From positions 1-64,000 of the forward strand of contig CANFJL010000003.1 of NCBI GenBank assembly GCA_947447525.1: a stretch of 64,000 bases of DNA, given 5' to 3'. The notes beneath the pieces are model-generated. The model did no database searches and had not been told where the DNA came from. It was given only the letters and a program-made list of their open reading frames with translations. Shown here piece after piece: positions 27,029 through 36,240 of the stretch; the first letter of the stretch is position 1; every line of letters starts with the position of its first letter. The position numbers were made by a program, and so were the translations under genes. The DNA comes from Flavobacteriales bacterium (lineage in GTDB: Bacteria; Bacteroidota; Bacteroidia; Flavobacteriales_D; Crocinitomicaceae).

Positions 27029-27479
27029 AAGTGTAAAAAGGAATTGCTTCTAATCCACTCTTAACTTCGAAATTTATGGATGGATCAATCACTTCAATCT
27101 GTAAGCCATTCGTTAATAGTATCTTTTCTGATTGCACTATTTTTTGATAAGCAGCTGCTTGATGTAGTGTACTGCTGTCAATTGGGACTGTGGTCCTCTT
27201 ACATTCTATTAAGAGCATAGGTTTTAATGCATTATTATATGCAATTATATCCCACCTTTTTATAAGTCCATTGTAACGAATAGACTTTTCTACCACCACC
27301 ATTGAAAGCGGAAAATTTCTCTCTTGAATTAGGAAATGTACCACATGTTGTCGCACCCATTCTTCAGGAGTCAATACAATGCGTTTTTTTCTTATGATAC
27401 ATTGTACATAAATAATTTCGTCCTGCTGGAACAATTCAAGTTTTGATTTCGGGAAATTAAGTGGGACAATACTTCCCAT
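27015..27479 (-). CDS. HsdR N-terminal-domain (HSDR_N_2) protein
   Basis: The 154-residue protein has the type I restriction R-subunit N-terminal nuclease-like core: WVRQHVVHFLI, a WDIIAYN acidic strand, LLIECKR with the ECK nuclease motif, and AAAYQKI. It stands alone without helicase, M or S genes, so it is not a restriction system. Such short proteins are widespread in Bacteroidota and of unknown role. It is the last gene of the long minus-strand run. Confidence 0.8.
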   Translation of the reverse strand: MGSIVPLNFPKSKLELFQQDEIIYVQCIIRKKRIVLTPEEWVRQHVVHFLIQERNFPLSMVVVEKSIRYNGLIKRWDIIAYNNALKPMLLIECKRTTVPIDSSTLHQAAAYQKIVQSEKILLTNGLQIEVIDPSINFEVKSGLEAIPFYTSNSH

Positions 27480-28700
27480 TTAGATGCCAGGAAGGATTAA
27501 ATTAATATCCTTGTGATTCAATCCAAATACTTTACCCAGCAATTCATTGGTCAATACTCCTTTATAAATATAAACACCATTTCTGAAACCACTCTGCATG
27601 CGAATTAAATCAACCACACCACCTCTTTCACCTATCTCTAAAAGTAAGGGTGAAAAGATATTAGATAGGGCAAAGGAAGCTGTTCTTGATACCCTAGAGG
27701 CAATATTAGGAACGCAATAATGAATTACTCCATGTTCAATGAAAGTAGGGTCATTATGATTGGTAACTCTTGAGGTTTCAAAACATCCACCTTGATCAAT
27801 ACTTACATCAATAATTACAGATCCTGATTTCATTTGTTCAATTACTTCTCTACTCACTACACAGGGAGTTCTTCCCACTTGAGATCGCAAAGCGCCAATG
27901 ACCACATCAGCTCTGCGTACCGCTTTAGCTAATACTTTAGGTTGAAGAACAGAAGTAAATATTCTTGCGCCCACATCGTTTTGCAAGCGTCTTAATTTTG
28001 ATAAAGAATTATCAAATACTTTTACTGAGGCACCTAATCCTATGGCAGCACGAGCGGCAAATTCGCCGACGGTTCCTGCACCAATGATCACCACTTCCGT
28101 AGGTTGAACACCAGCGATTCCGCCCAACATCAATCCTTTTCCCGATGTATAAGACGAAAGTAATTCACCGGCAACTAAGATAGATGTGGTTCCTGCGATT
28201 TCGCCCATAGTGCGTACAACAGAAAAAACACCTTCTTCATCTTTTATGTAATCCCAAGCAATTGCTGTGATTTTCTTTTTCATTAATTTTTGTAACACTT
28301 CCTTTGGCTGCGATACTAATTGTAAGGCAGAAATGAACGTTTGGTTTCCAGGCATTAAATCAACTTCTTCTTCTGAAGGTGGAGCAACTTTAAAGATAAT
28401 ATCGCATTGATAGATTGAGTGACGGTCTTGTACAATCTGCGCTCCTGCTTCACTATACTCATTATCCGTAAAATTAGAATTCTCACCAGCATTGGATTCG
28501 ATAATCACATGGTGACCATTGGCTACTAATAAGGAAACTGCTTCTGGAACTAAGGCTACACGGCGCTCTTGAAAGGAGGTTTCTTTGGGAATCCCAATCA
28601 TTAAACTTCCTTTTTGCTTTTTAACTTCCAACATTTCCTCCTTTGGAAGAAATCCTCCTTGTTGGATTAAAGACTTTAATATTGCAGGATCTGTTATCAT
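27480..28700 (-). CDS. ald: Alanine dehydrogenase
   Basis: The 406-residue protein has the AlaDH/PNT pattern: IGIPKETSFQERRVALVPEAV near residue 34, KVAPPSEEE, and a Rossmann NAD-binding GAGTVGEFAARAA near 215, with GALRSQVGRTP further on. It converts alanine to pyruvate with NAD. An N-terminal extension of about 30 residues precedes the conserved start, as in other Bacteroidota versions. It overlaps tsaE by four bases. Confidence 0.88.
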   Translation of the reverse strand: MITDPAILKSLIQQGGFLPKEEMLEVKKQKGSLMIGIPKETSFQERRVALVPEAVSLLVANGHHVIIESNAGENSNFTDNEYSEAGAQIVQDRHSIYQCDIIFKVAPPSEEEVDLMPGNQTFISALQLVSQPKEVLQKLMKKKITAIAWDYIKDEEGVFSVVRTMGEIAGTTSILVAGELLSSYTSGKGLMLGGIAGVQPTEVVIIGAGTVGEFAARAAIGLGASVKVFDNSLSKLRRLQNDVGARIFTSVLQPKVLAKAVRRADVVIGALRSQVGRTPCVVSREVIEQMKSGSVIIDVSIDQGGCFETSRVTNHNDPTFIEHGVIHYCVPNIASRVSRTASFALSNIFSPLLLEIGERGGVVDLIRMQSGFRNGVYIYKGVLTNELLGKVFGLNHKDINLILPGI

Positions 28701-29131
28701 TGTTCTATATGTATCATGCGTTTATTAGACTCATTTTCACGAATATACACCCAAATTGTGTTATCAGGCAAAAATGATTTAATTTTTTCTGGCCATTCAA
28801 TAAAAAAATAAGCTTCTTCTCCCATTATTTCATCAAAACCAATTGCCATTGCTTCTTCCTTATTATTGAGTCGGTAAGCATCAATATGGTAACAATTTTC
28901 GTTTGAGGGCAAGCAATAAGTTTGAACAATAGCAAAGGTAGGGGATCCTTGAAAATCGTTAATTCCAAGATGTTGCAGTAAGGAATTAATAATGGTAGTT
29001 TTTCCAGCACCCATTTCACCAGAGAAAGCGAAGCAATTTTTCTTTGGATACCAATTAAATAATTGATCTGCAAAATCTTTGCAATCACTTAATTGCGAAA
29101 GTACAAATTCATGTTTTTTCACCTTATTCAT
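28697..29131 (-). CDS. tsaE: tRNA threonylcarbamoyladenosine ATPase subunit TsaE
   Basis: The 144-residue protein has a P-loop (FSGEMGAGKTTII near residues 37-49), YHIDAYRL, and FIEWPEKI near the C-terminus, all standard for TsaE. TsaE works with TsaB, TsaC and TsaD to make t6A37 on tRNAs that read ANN codons. The length is normal. It overlaps lpxH by eight bases and alanine dehydrogenase by four. Confidence 0.93.
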   Translation of the reverse strand: MNKVKKHEFVLSQLSDCKDFADQLFNWYPKKNCFAFSGEMGAGKTTIINSLLQHLGINDFQGSPTFAIVQTYCLPSNENCYHIDAYRLNNKEEAMAIGFDEIMGEEAYFFIEWPEKIKSFLPDNTIWVYIRENESNKRMIHIEQ

Positions 29132-29906
29132 TGGAATTGGAATAGCTATTTACAGATCCGTCTTTCCATTCCATCAATTGCATTCCTGATGGATTGCAAA
29201 TAGCAAAGGTGCAATAGTTCATCCATTCGCCTAAATTGATATATAGACTACTTTCCAAGGGTAATTGAAGGGGTAAGTGACGATGCCCAAATACGAAGTA
29301 ATCTACTTTTTCTTTTTTGGCAATTTCTTGGGCATATAAATACAGCCATTCTTTTTCTTTGCCTAAAAATATTTCATCATTTTTTCCAGTAGATACGCGG
29401 CTTTTTCGAGAAAAGAATTTCGCTAAACCGATTCCGAAATTAGGGTGCAGTCTGGCAAAGGCCCATTGACATAAGCGGTTTCTGAAGATGTATTTTATTA
29501 TTTTGTAAGAGCGATCTCCAGGACCAAGACCATCACCATGACCAATAAAATAGTTATGATTAAATATTCTTCTAAGAATTGGCTTTTGGTAAATACTGGC
29601 ATTTAATTCTTTTTCAAGATAATTGAAGAGCCACATGTCGTGATTTCCAATAAAAAAATGCAGCTTTACTCCGTCATCACTTAGTTGTGCTAATTTTCCC
29701 AAGAGTCTAATATAGCCTTTTGGAACTACTTCTTTGTATTCAAACCAAAAATCAAAAACATCGCCTAAAAAATAGATTTCTTTAGCATCCTTTGAAATAT
29801 AATTTAACCAAGACACAATCTTTTTTTCTCTTTCAAGACTTTTCTCCCAACTCGGCGCACCAAGATGAAAGTCAGAAGCAAAGTAGATGTTGTTTTTTGT
29901 TTCCAG
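29124..29906 (-). CDS. lpxH: UDP-2,3-diacylglucosamine diphosphatase, apparent CTG start
   Basis: This calcineurin-like phosphoesterase releases lipid X in lipid A synthesis. Motifs include SDFHLG (metal), LGDVFDFWFEYK, GNHD and FGHRHLP. The first in-frame common start, GTG at 29816, would give 230 residues but lose SDFHLG, which holds essential metal ligands. The open frame continues upstream with good family sequence to a CTG at 29906-29904, giving 260 residues that begin (L/M)ETKNNIYFASDFHLG. No ATG, GTG or TTG exists between. The upstream gene ends 11 bases before. The start codon assignment is inference. Confidence 0.8.
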   Translation of the reverse strand: METKNNIYFASDFHLGAPSWEKSLEREKKIVSWLNYISKDAKEIYFLGDVFDFWFEYKEVVPKGYIRLLGKLAQLSDDGVKLHFFIGNHDMWLFNYLEKELNASIYQKPILRRIFNHNYFIGHGDGLGPGDRSYKIIKYIFRNRLCQWAFARLHPNFGIGLAKFFSRKSRVSTGKNDEIFLGKEKEWLYLYAQEIAKKEKVDYFVFGHRHLPLQLPLESSLYINLGEWMNYCTFAICNPSGMQLMEWKDGSVNSYSNSNE

Positions 29907-29917
29907 CGGATTAAAGA

Positions 29918-31045
29918 TTAATGACCATAAATTCTTTGTAATTCACTTTCTAATGCTTCACCTCTAAGATTGGTTTTAATAATCTTTCCTTGTTGATCGA
30001 TAAGTACAGTGAAAGGCACGCTTTTAACGTCATATAATCCAGCTACACGATTGTTCCATCCTCTCAAATCACTAACATGATTAGGCCAACTAAGATTATC
30101 CTGTTTAATTGCAGCCAACCATTTTTCTTTGTCTGTATCTAAAGAAACGCTCATAACAGTAAAACCATCGTCTTTATACTTTGCATAGGTTTTTACCACA
30201 TTAGGATTTTCTTTCCGACATGGTCCACACCAAGAGGCCCAGAAATCAATCAAGACAACTTTTCCTCTCAAATCTGAAAGTTTGATATTCGTTTTCTGAT
30301 CCGTTCCTAATTGTTCAAAGTCAGGAGCTACTTTTCCAATTCCAAGTGTCAAGCCAGCGTCTCTTTGCTCTTTGTATGAATCAAAATATTTTTTATATTC
30401 CATAACCGTTGGACTTTGTCCAAAACTTGCAATAACTTGATTCAGGATGCCTTCATAATCAGCAAACTCTGTTTCAATATTCATTGTTTTAAGCACCAAA
30501 ATTAATTGTGGCGAATTTTGGTTCATTGCCATGAATTCTTGTCTCGCTCCCTGATACTTGCTATATTCACCCGACATGTAGGTATTAATTGCTTGAGCAC
30601 GTGAGGTATCCTGTTTTAACGCTGTTGTTGCTGAATCAATTTTTGCTGACCAACGATCTAATTTATAGGAAAATTGGTTCATTTGCTGTGACTCATCAGA
30701 ATTGATAATATTACAGAATTCTCTTATTTTTTTACCATCACCATATACTTTGATATTAGCACTATCTCGAAGTATTAATTGTATATTTTCATTCCCTAAA
30801 CGCAACATGTAATAATCTGCATAAGGTAAGGTCCCTTTCATAGTGAAATTCCCTTTTTTATCAGGTTTCGTAGAAATAAAGTCCTTGTAAAACTTACCGT
30901 AAAATTGTGAAATTTTAATAGAGTCAAAATTCCCGTTGAAAATTGTTCCACTAATTTGAACATTTATTTTGGGCAAGTTGGGACCTTGACTTAAAAGTGT
31001 AAATCCTACAAATATATTCATCCAAATAAGAAGTAGTTTTCTCAT
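29918..31045 (-). CDS. TlpA-like thioredoxin with DUF4369 domain
   Basis: The 375-residue secreted protein has a signal peptide (ending TLLSQ), a DUF4369-type beta domain (about 25-120), a helical middle, and a C-terminal TlpA/AhpC-TSA domain (about 235-375) with FWASWCGPCRKENP. The CGPC pair would make or break disulfide bonds in the periplasm. It follows a similar gene by ten bases; the two probably arose by duplication. Confidence 0.88.
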   Translation of the reverse strand: MRKLLLIWMNIFVGFTLLSQGPNLPKINVQISGTIFNGNFDSIKISQFYGKFYKDFISTKPDKKGNFTMKGTLPYADYYMLRLGNENIQLILRDSANIKVYGDGKKIREFCNIINSDESQQMNQFSYKLDRWSAKIDSATTALKQDTSRAQAINTYMSGEYSKYQGARQEFMAMNQNSPQLILVLKTMNIETEFADYEGILNQVIASFGQSPTVMEYKKYFDSYKEQRDAGLTLGIGKVAPDFEQLGTDQKTNIKLSDLRGKVVLIDFWASWCGPCRKENPNVVKTYAKYKDDGFTVMSVSLDTDKEKWLAAIKQDNLSWPNHVSDLRGWNNRVAGLYDVKSVPFTVLIDQQGKIIKTNLRGEALESELQRIYGH

Positions 31046-31055
31046 AATAAAGTAT

Positions 31056-32201
31056 TTAAAAAAGTGTTTTTATTTTATTAATTAGTAATTCTCCTCTCAA
31101 GCCTTTTCCAACAATCATTCCATTTTGGTTTACGAGAACAGTATGCGGAATCGATTCAAATCCATATAAGGAAGTTAAAGGGGTTTCCCATCCTTTTAGA
31201 TCACTTCCATGTGTTGTCCAGATAAGCCCATCTTTTTCAATAGCATTTAACCAAGCATCTTTCTTGTCATCTAATGAAACGGAAAGAATCACGAAGTCTT
31301 TTCCTTTATATGTTTGATATAACTTAACGAGATTAGGACTTTCCTTTCTACAAGGTCCACACCAAGATGCCCAAAAATCTATTAGCACAACTTTTCCTTT
31401 AAAATCTGCCAGACTTATAGGTTTACCTCCGGGTGTGGTAAGCGTAAAATTAGGTGCCGTTATGGTACCATTTTGAATATTTTGATATTGTTGATAGCCC
31501 GCTTCAATTTGCGCATATTGCGAAATGAATGAATTGCAGGTAGGCGTATCACCATATTTTTCTTGAAAAGCACTTGCTACCTTTTGAAAAACAATCAAGT
31601 TTTCTGGGTTCCAATAATCGAATCCAGTGGAAGGAACTAAGGACATAGATAAAATTATGTTGTAGGGACTTGTTGGATCTTGCAACATTTTTTTGCGAGC
31701 GAATTGATCAATAACCTCTTTTGCTGCATTAAATTCATTTGTCAATTCGACCTCTGACAAGGTGTTTTGTTTTGCAGCAATCGCCTGTTGTTTCCTATTA
31801 AATTCATCCATGAGCTTCATGTAAGTATTCATTGTTTTGGCCCATGAAGTACCTGAAGCATTTGGTTTTTGAGTGAATTCACTGAAATTGGTATTGAATT
31901 TCATGTGATCATTAGGCGCTAAGGTCAGAGGAATTGAATTTTCTTGATTTTCTCCAATTCTCATCTGATAAAATCCCAAGCCTGGAAGATTGCCTTCTAA
32001 TTCAAAAGCCCCATCGTTTTCTTCTATGAGCGTCTGCGCAACAGGAATTACACCACGCTCACTTGGCGCTTCAATATAAACCGTAAGACCTTTAGCATCC
32101 TTTATTTGTCCAGAGATTGAAAAGTTAATTTCTTGTTTTGGCTCTTCATTACAGGAAGCAACTGTGAAAATTAAAAGTAAATAGAAAAATATATTTTTCA
32201 T
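31056..32201 (-). CDS. TlpA-like thioredoxin lipoprotein
   Basis: The 381-residue protein has a lipoprotein signal (TVASCNEE, lipid Cys near residue 17), a DUF4369-like N-terminal domain and a C-terminal thioredoxin domain with FWASWCGPCRKESP. It resembles the next gene (29918-31045) over its whole length, but is anchored by lipid rather than cleaved free. Its start overlaps the gatB stop by one base. Confidence 0.88.
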   Translation of the reverse strand: MKNIFFYLLLIFTVASCNEEPKQEINFSISGQIKDAKGLTVYIEAPSERGVIPVAQTLIEENDGAFELEGNLPGLGFYQMRIGENQENSIPLTLAPNDHMKFNTNFSEFTQKPNASGTSWAKTMNTYMKLMDEFNRKQQAIAAKQNTLSEVELTNEFNAAKEVIDQFARKKMLQDPTSPYNIILSMSLVPSTGFDYWNPENLIVFQKVASAFQEKYGDTPTCNSFISQYAQIEAGYQQYQNIQNGTITAPNFTLTTPGGKPISLADFKGKVVLIDFWASWCGPCRKESPNLVKLYQTYKGKDFVILSVSLDDKKDAWLNAIEKDGLIWTTHGSDLKGWETPLTSLYGFESIPHTVLVNQNGMIVGKGLRGELLINKIKTLF

Positions 32202-33658
32202 TATAAATTATCCAAGGTGTTACGTAAAATACTATTTGCTTTCTTAGGGTCTGCTTTTCCTCCTGATACTTTCATTAATTGCCCCATAAAAAATCCAATC
32301 AATTGTTTGTCTCCTGCTTTATAGCGTTCAATTTCTGATGGATTTCCTTCGATTACTTTTAAAATATAAGCGTCAATAACATCTTCACCTGAGTCTTGAA
32401 ATAAATTTAACTCTTCTGCAATAGCGTAGGGTGTTTTATTAGTTTCAATTAATTGAGGAAAAATTCTTTGACCAGCAATAGTGGAGGATACTTTTCCTTC
32501 ATCAATCAACTGAATTAAACTGGCAATTCTATCTGGTGCAATAGGGAATTCAGCAATAGAAACTCCGTTTTCATTTAAGTAGGATTTAATTTCTCCCATC
32601 AACCAATTTGCTGCTGATTTAGCATTTTTGGTATGATTCAATAAGCTTTCGTAATACAAAGCAATCCCTTTTGAATCGGTGATATTCATAGCGTCGTAAT
32701 CACTTAAGCCAAATTCTTGCGTGTATTTTAAATATAAATTTCTTGGTAAAGGAGGCATTTCCTTTGCGATAGCATCAATTTGTTCTTGCAAGATCACTAA
32801 GGGTTGTAAATCAGGCTCTGGGAAATAGCGATAATCGTTGGCTGCTTCTTTTGTTCGCATTGAAATAGTAAGTCCTTTCAAGGCATCAAAAGAACGGGTT
32901 TCTTGCGCAATAACCCCTCCGTTTTCTAGTAGTTCAATTTGTCGTTTGACTTCAAAATCAATTGCTCGCTGAACATTTCGAATGGAATTCATGTTTTTGA
33001 CTTCTACCTTTGTCCCGAACTCTTTAGCTCCCTTCAAATTTACCGATACATTGGCATCACAGCGCAGCGATCCTTCTTCCATATTCCCATCACAAATTTC
33101 AAGATAACGTACTAATTTCCTTACTTCCGTTAGGTAATAATAGGCTTCACTTGAAGAACTCATATCGGGTTCAGAAACAATTTCTAATAATGGAACTCCA
33201 GCACGGTTTAGATCTACGAGGGTGTCAAAAACATCGACATCGTGAATGCTTTTCCCAGCATCTTCTTCCATGTGAATTCGGGTAATTCCAATTGACTTTT
33301 CTTTGCCTTGTTCGTCTTTGATTATAACGTAACCTCCAACACAGATCGGTGTTTTATCTTGGGTGATTTGATAGCCTTTCGGAAGATCGGGGTAGAAATA
33401 GTTTTTTCGAGCAAAATATTGATTCCTTGCAATTTCACTATTACACGATAGACCTAATCTTATGGCGTACTCCACTGTCTTTTTATTCATTACAGGCAAT
33501 GTTCCTGGGTGACCTAAAGAAACAACACTTACATTTGAATTGGGTTGCGCACCAAATTCGTTGCAATCTGTAGAATATGCTTTGGATTTTGTGAGCATTT
33601 GAGCATGCACTTCTAATCCAATGACAATTTCGTAACGGTCCTGTAGCTTATTTTCCAT
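32201..33658 (-). CDS. gatB: Asp/Glu-tRNA amidotransferase subunit B
   Basis: The 485-residue protein has the GatB opening (YEIVIGLEVHAQM), CNEFGAQPNSNV, LGHPGTLPV, FYPDLPKGYQIT and DLNRAGVPLLEIVSEPD, and a C-terminal YqeY-like domain (about 330-485). With GatA and GatC it amidates Glu-tRNA(Gln) or Asp-tRNA(Asn). gatA and gatC are not in the window. Length is typical. Confidence 0.97.
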   Translation of the reverse strand: MENKLQDRYEIVIGLEVHAQMLTKSKAYSTDCNEFGAQPNSNVSVVSLGHPGTLPVMNKKTVEYAIRLGLSCNSEIARNQYFARKNYFYPDLPKGYQITQDKTPICVGGYVIIKDEQGKEKSIGITRIHMEEDAGKSIHDVDVFDTLVDLNRAGVPLLEIVSEPDMSSSSEAYYYLTEVRKLVRYLEICDGNMEEGSLRCDANVSVNLKGAKEFGTKVEVKNMNSIRNVQRAIDFEVKRQIELLENGGVIAQETRSFDALKGLTISMRTKEAANDYRYFPEPDLQPLVILQEQIDAIAKEMPPLPRNLYLKYTQEFGLSDYDAMNITDSKGIALYYESLLNHTKNAKSAANWLMGEIKSYLNENGVSIAEFPIAPDRIASLIQLIDEGKVSSTIAGQRIFPQLIETNKTPYAIAEELNLFQDSGEDVIDAYILKVIEGNPSEIERYKAGDKQLIGFFMGQLMKVSGGKADPKKANSILRNTLDNL

Positions 33659-33661
33659 TCT

Positions 33662-34474
33662 TTAAATACGAGCGATAAGTTCTTTCATGATTTCTGTCAT
33701 CTTAGGCTCTTGGCGGCTGGCTACCTCAATTACATCTTGGACACTTACTTTCTTTATTTTACCTGGGACACCTAGATCAGTGATAATTGATATCGCAAAA
33801 CATGGAATATCCATGTGTCTTGCAACGATAACTTCAGGCACAGTTGACATGCCAACGGCGTCAGCACCAATAGCACGAACATATTTATATTCAGAAGGAG
33901 TTTCTAATGTTGGGCCAGTCAAACCAGCATAACATCCTACAGCAACTCTTATGTTTTTTTCTTTTGCAATACTGAGGGCAAGAGCAATCATTTTTTCATC
34001 GTAAGCATCTGACATATCAGGAAAACGAGGGCCAAGAGCATCAAAGTTTTTACCGATTAATGGATTACCGGGGAATAAATTGATGTGATCATCCATGATC
34101 ATAATTTCGCCTACTTCATAATCAGGATTTACACCACCTGATGCATTACTTACGAATAATCGTTCAACCCCTAGTAATTTCATTACCCTTACCGGGAAAG
34201 TAACTTGTTGTAAAGTATAGCCTTCATAATAATGAAAGCGTCCTTGCATGGCAACAACAAATTTCCCTCCTAATTCACCAAATATGAGTTTTCCTGAGTG
34301 ACTTTCAACGGTTGAAACTGGAAAATTAGGAATATCTTCATAAGGAATTTCATCTATGATTTTGATTTCCTTTACCAATCCACCTAATCCTGTACCTAGA
34401 ATAATCCCGATACTTGGTTTAATTGAAGTTTTAGATTCAATATAGGCTGCTGATTCTTCAAATTGCTTTAGCAT
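33662..34474 (-). CDS. Purine-nucleoside phosphorylase
   Basis: The 270-residue protein matches the trimeric class of PNP: GIILGTGLGGL near residue 23, ESHSGKL, GRFHYYEGY, FVSNASGGVNP near 109, and GMSTVPEVIVARH near 190. It splits inosine and guanosine with phosphate. It overlaps lpxK by 17 bases and is three bases ahead of gatB in the run. Confidence 0.92.
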   Translation of the reverse strand: MLKQFEESAAYIESKTSIKPSIGIILGTGLGGLVKEIKIIDEIPYEDIPNFPVSTVESHSGKLIFGELGGKFVVAMQGRFHYYEGYTLQQVTFPVRVMKLLGVERLFVSNASGGVNPDYEVGEIMIMDDHINLFPGNPLIGKNFDALGPRFPDMSDAYDEKMIALALSIAKEKNIRVAVGCYAGLTGPTLETPSEYKYVRAIGADAVGMSTVPEVIVARHMDIPCFAISIITDLGVPGKIKKVSVQDVIEVASRQEPKMTEIMKELIARI

Positions 34475-35489
34475 ACTCTTTAATTATTTTGATGAATTCA
34501 ATTTCGTTTTCAATGTGAAGTTCTATGTTCTGAATACTCCAAGGATATTGTAATAATTCTTCTTTGGTAAGTAATGATTTTAAACGCATGTAATCCTTAG
34601 ATGTAGTAACAATCACGCCATCTTCAGCTGCAAAGGTATCAAATTTTTTGTGAATTAATTCAATGTCTTTTCTGCTAAATAAGTGGTGGTCAGAAAAAGA
34701 TAAATGAATGGTTTCATAGGTACTTGAAATGTGCTTCTTCAAATCAATTCCCTGAGCAATACCTGTTACTACAAGCGCCTTCTTTGCTGAATCAATACTT
34801 TTTCCCAAACTTTGAAGCGGTAGATATTTGATCCAGCTAAAAAAAACTGGCAAATGATACTTTTCTAAAAGGACTTTAAATTTTTTCATATCCTCTTCAT
34901 TCAGTAGAGGTGGACATTTTGTGATAAGTATTAAATCAGCCCTTTTAACTCCAGCCCTTCTTTCTCTTAACATTCCCAAAGGGAATAGAAAATCTTTATG
35001 AAAAGGATTGTCGTAAGTAGTTAAGAGAATGGAGAAGCCTGCACTGATGCGTCTGTGCTGAAAGGCATCATCTAGTAAAACAAATCCATTTTTCGGAAAT
35101 GGAATGAATTGAGAGATTCCGTGAACTCTATCTTCGTCTACCGCAACAGTAATTTCTGATCCATGTTCTAATTTATAGGCTAGTGGTTCGTCTCCAACCT
35201 CCGCACCAATTGAATTGGTTTCGACTTGTCTAAATCCTTTAGTTTTTCTGCCGTATCCACGCGATAAAACAGAAATGGAGTATTCACTTTTGAGTAAGTG
35301 GATGAGATAATTGGTGAGGGGTGATTTGCCCGTACCACCTAAGCTTAAGTTTCCAATACTAATTGATGGCACTGGAATATTGTGACTTTTGATCCATTGT
35401 TTATTAAAGCAGAGATTCCTAAAGGAACTTACAAGATAATAAACAAATGAAATAGGCGAAAGAAGCCATCTAAGTAAAAGCATGTTCAA
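34458..35489 (-). CDS. lpxK: Tetraacyldisaccharide 4'-kinase
   Basis: The 343-residue protein has the LpxK P-loop SIGNLSLGGTGKSPLT near residue 46, VLSRGYGRKTKGF, GDEPLAYK and LDDAFQHRRI. It phosphorylates the 4' position of the lipid A disaccharide at the inner membrane; the N-terminal hydrophobic helix fits membrane attachment. It is the first gene of a ten-gene run that also includes lpxH. Confidence 0.95.
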   Translation of the reverse strand: MNMLLLRWLLSPISFVYYLVSSFRNLCFNKQWIKSHNIPVPSISIGNLSLGGTGKSPLTNYLIHLLKSEYSISVLSRGYGRKTKGFRQVETNSIGAEVGDEPLAYKLEHGSEITVAVDEDRVHGISQFIPFPKNGFVLLDDAFQHRRISAGFSILLTTYDNPFHKDFLFPLGMLRERRAGVKRADLILITKCPPLLNEEDMKKFKVLLEKYHLPVFFSWIKYLPLQSLGKSIDSAKKALVVTGIAQGIDLKKHISSTYETIHLSFSDHHLFSRKDIELIHKKFDTFAAEDGVIVTTSKDYMRLKSLLTKEELLQYPWSIQNIELHIENEIEFIKIIKEYAKAI

Positions 35490-35544
35490 AATTAAAGTAA
35501 AGACCTTAATGAATCAACTTTTAGTAAAGAAATAAGTTGAATAC

Positions 35545-36240
35545 TCAACTCACATGATAATCGGATAGGGCTTGATCGTCTGCGTAATAATAAATACGAA
35601 CTTGTGCTGTATCATTCAAAAAGTCAATTTTCCCGATTTCAAACCTATTGATAGCAAGTCCTGTTCTTGTTGTTAAGTCTGCTTTCATTAACTCATAATT
35701 TTCTGGAGTAATCAGATCAATTCTTTCGTAATTAATTGTTTTTCTCGTCTCATGTTTTACCAACCATAAATACTCCAAAACAAAAGTTACAATAACTACA
35801 ATCAAATTTATAAGTCCAATTTCAAGAAGATTGATCTGAGATACATTTTTGTCTAGTTGAGTTGCTAGGAGGGCATTCACTACACTGATTCCAATAATCA
35901 GAAATAAGTAAGTCATTTCCTTTATTTCGATGGCGTCAGTTCGGTAGCGAATGATTCCAAAAATGGCAAAAAGCCCAAGACCCATCCCTGTATCGATATC
36001 TAATTTTTTTAATCCGAAACAAAGGAAAAAAGTAATTAACCCGATAAGGTAATAGGTAAATAAATAATCCTTTCGTTTAGTTTTTGGATAATATAAAAAT
36101 CGAATTATTATCGTTAAAAAAGCAAGGTTTATTCCTAAACGAATTAATAAAACATAAATATCTTCGCTAAACCAAGAAAATAAACTTGGGTTACTTGTAA
36201 CAGGTGTTGGTATCAATAAATTAATAAAATTAGGCAGCAT
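35545..36240 (-). CDS. DUF4956 membrane protein
   Basis: The 231-residue protein has four membrane helices in the first 135 residues and a soluble C-terminal domain. The GMGLGLFAIFGIIRYRTDAI segment is the DUF4956 hallmark. It overlaps the VTC-domain gene by 11 bases. The same pairing is known in other bacteria and suggests a joint role around polyphosphate or the cell surface, though none is proven. Confidence 0.85.
   Translation of the reverse strand: MLPNFINLLIPTPVTSNPSLFSWFSEDIYVLLIRLGINLAFLTIIIRFLYYPKTKRKDYLFTYYLIGLITFFLCFGLKKLDIDTGMGLGLFAIFGIIRYRTDAIEIKEMTYLFLIIGISVVNALLATQLDKNVSQINLLEIGLINLIVVIVTFVLEYLWLVKHETRKTINYERIDLITPENYELMKADLTTRTGLAINRFEIGKIDFLNDTAQVRIYYYADDQALSDYHVS

Noticed and set aside
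27015-27479. Restriction-modification system
   Set aside because: Only a short HsdR N-terminal-like protein is present, with no helicase, methylase or specificity gene.
29124-29816. lpxH starting at GTG 29816
   Set aside because: This would remove the SDFHLG metal-binding motif although the frame upstream is intact and family-like.
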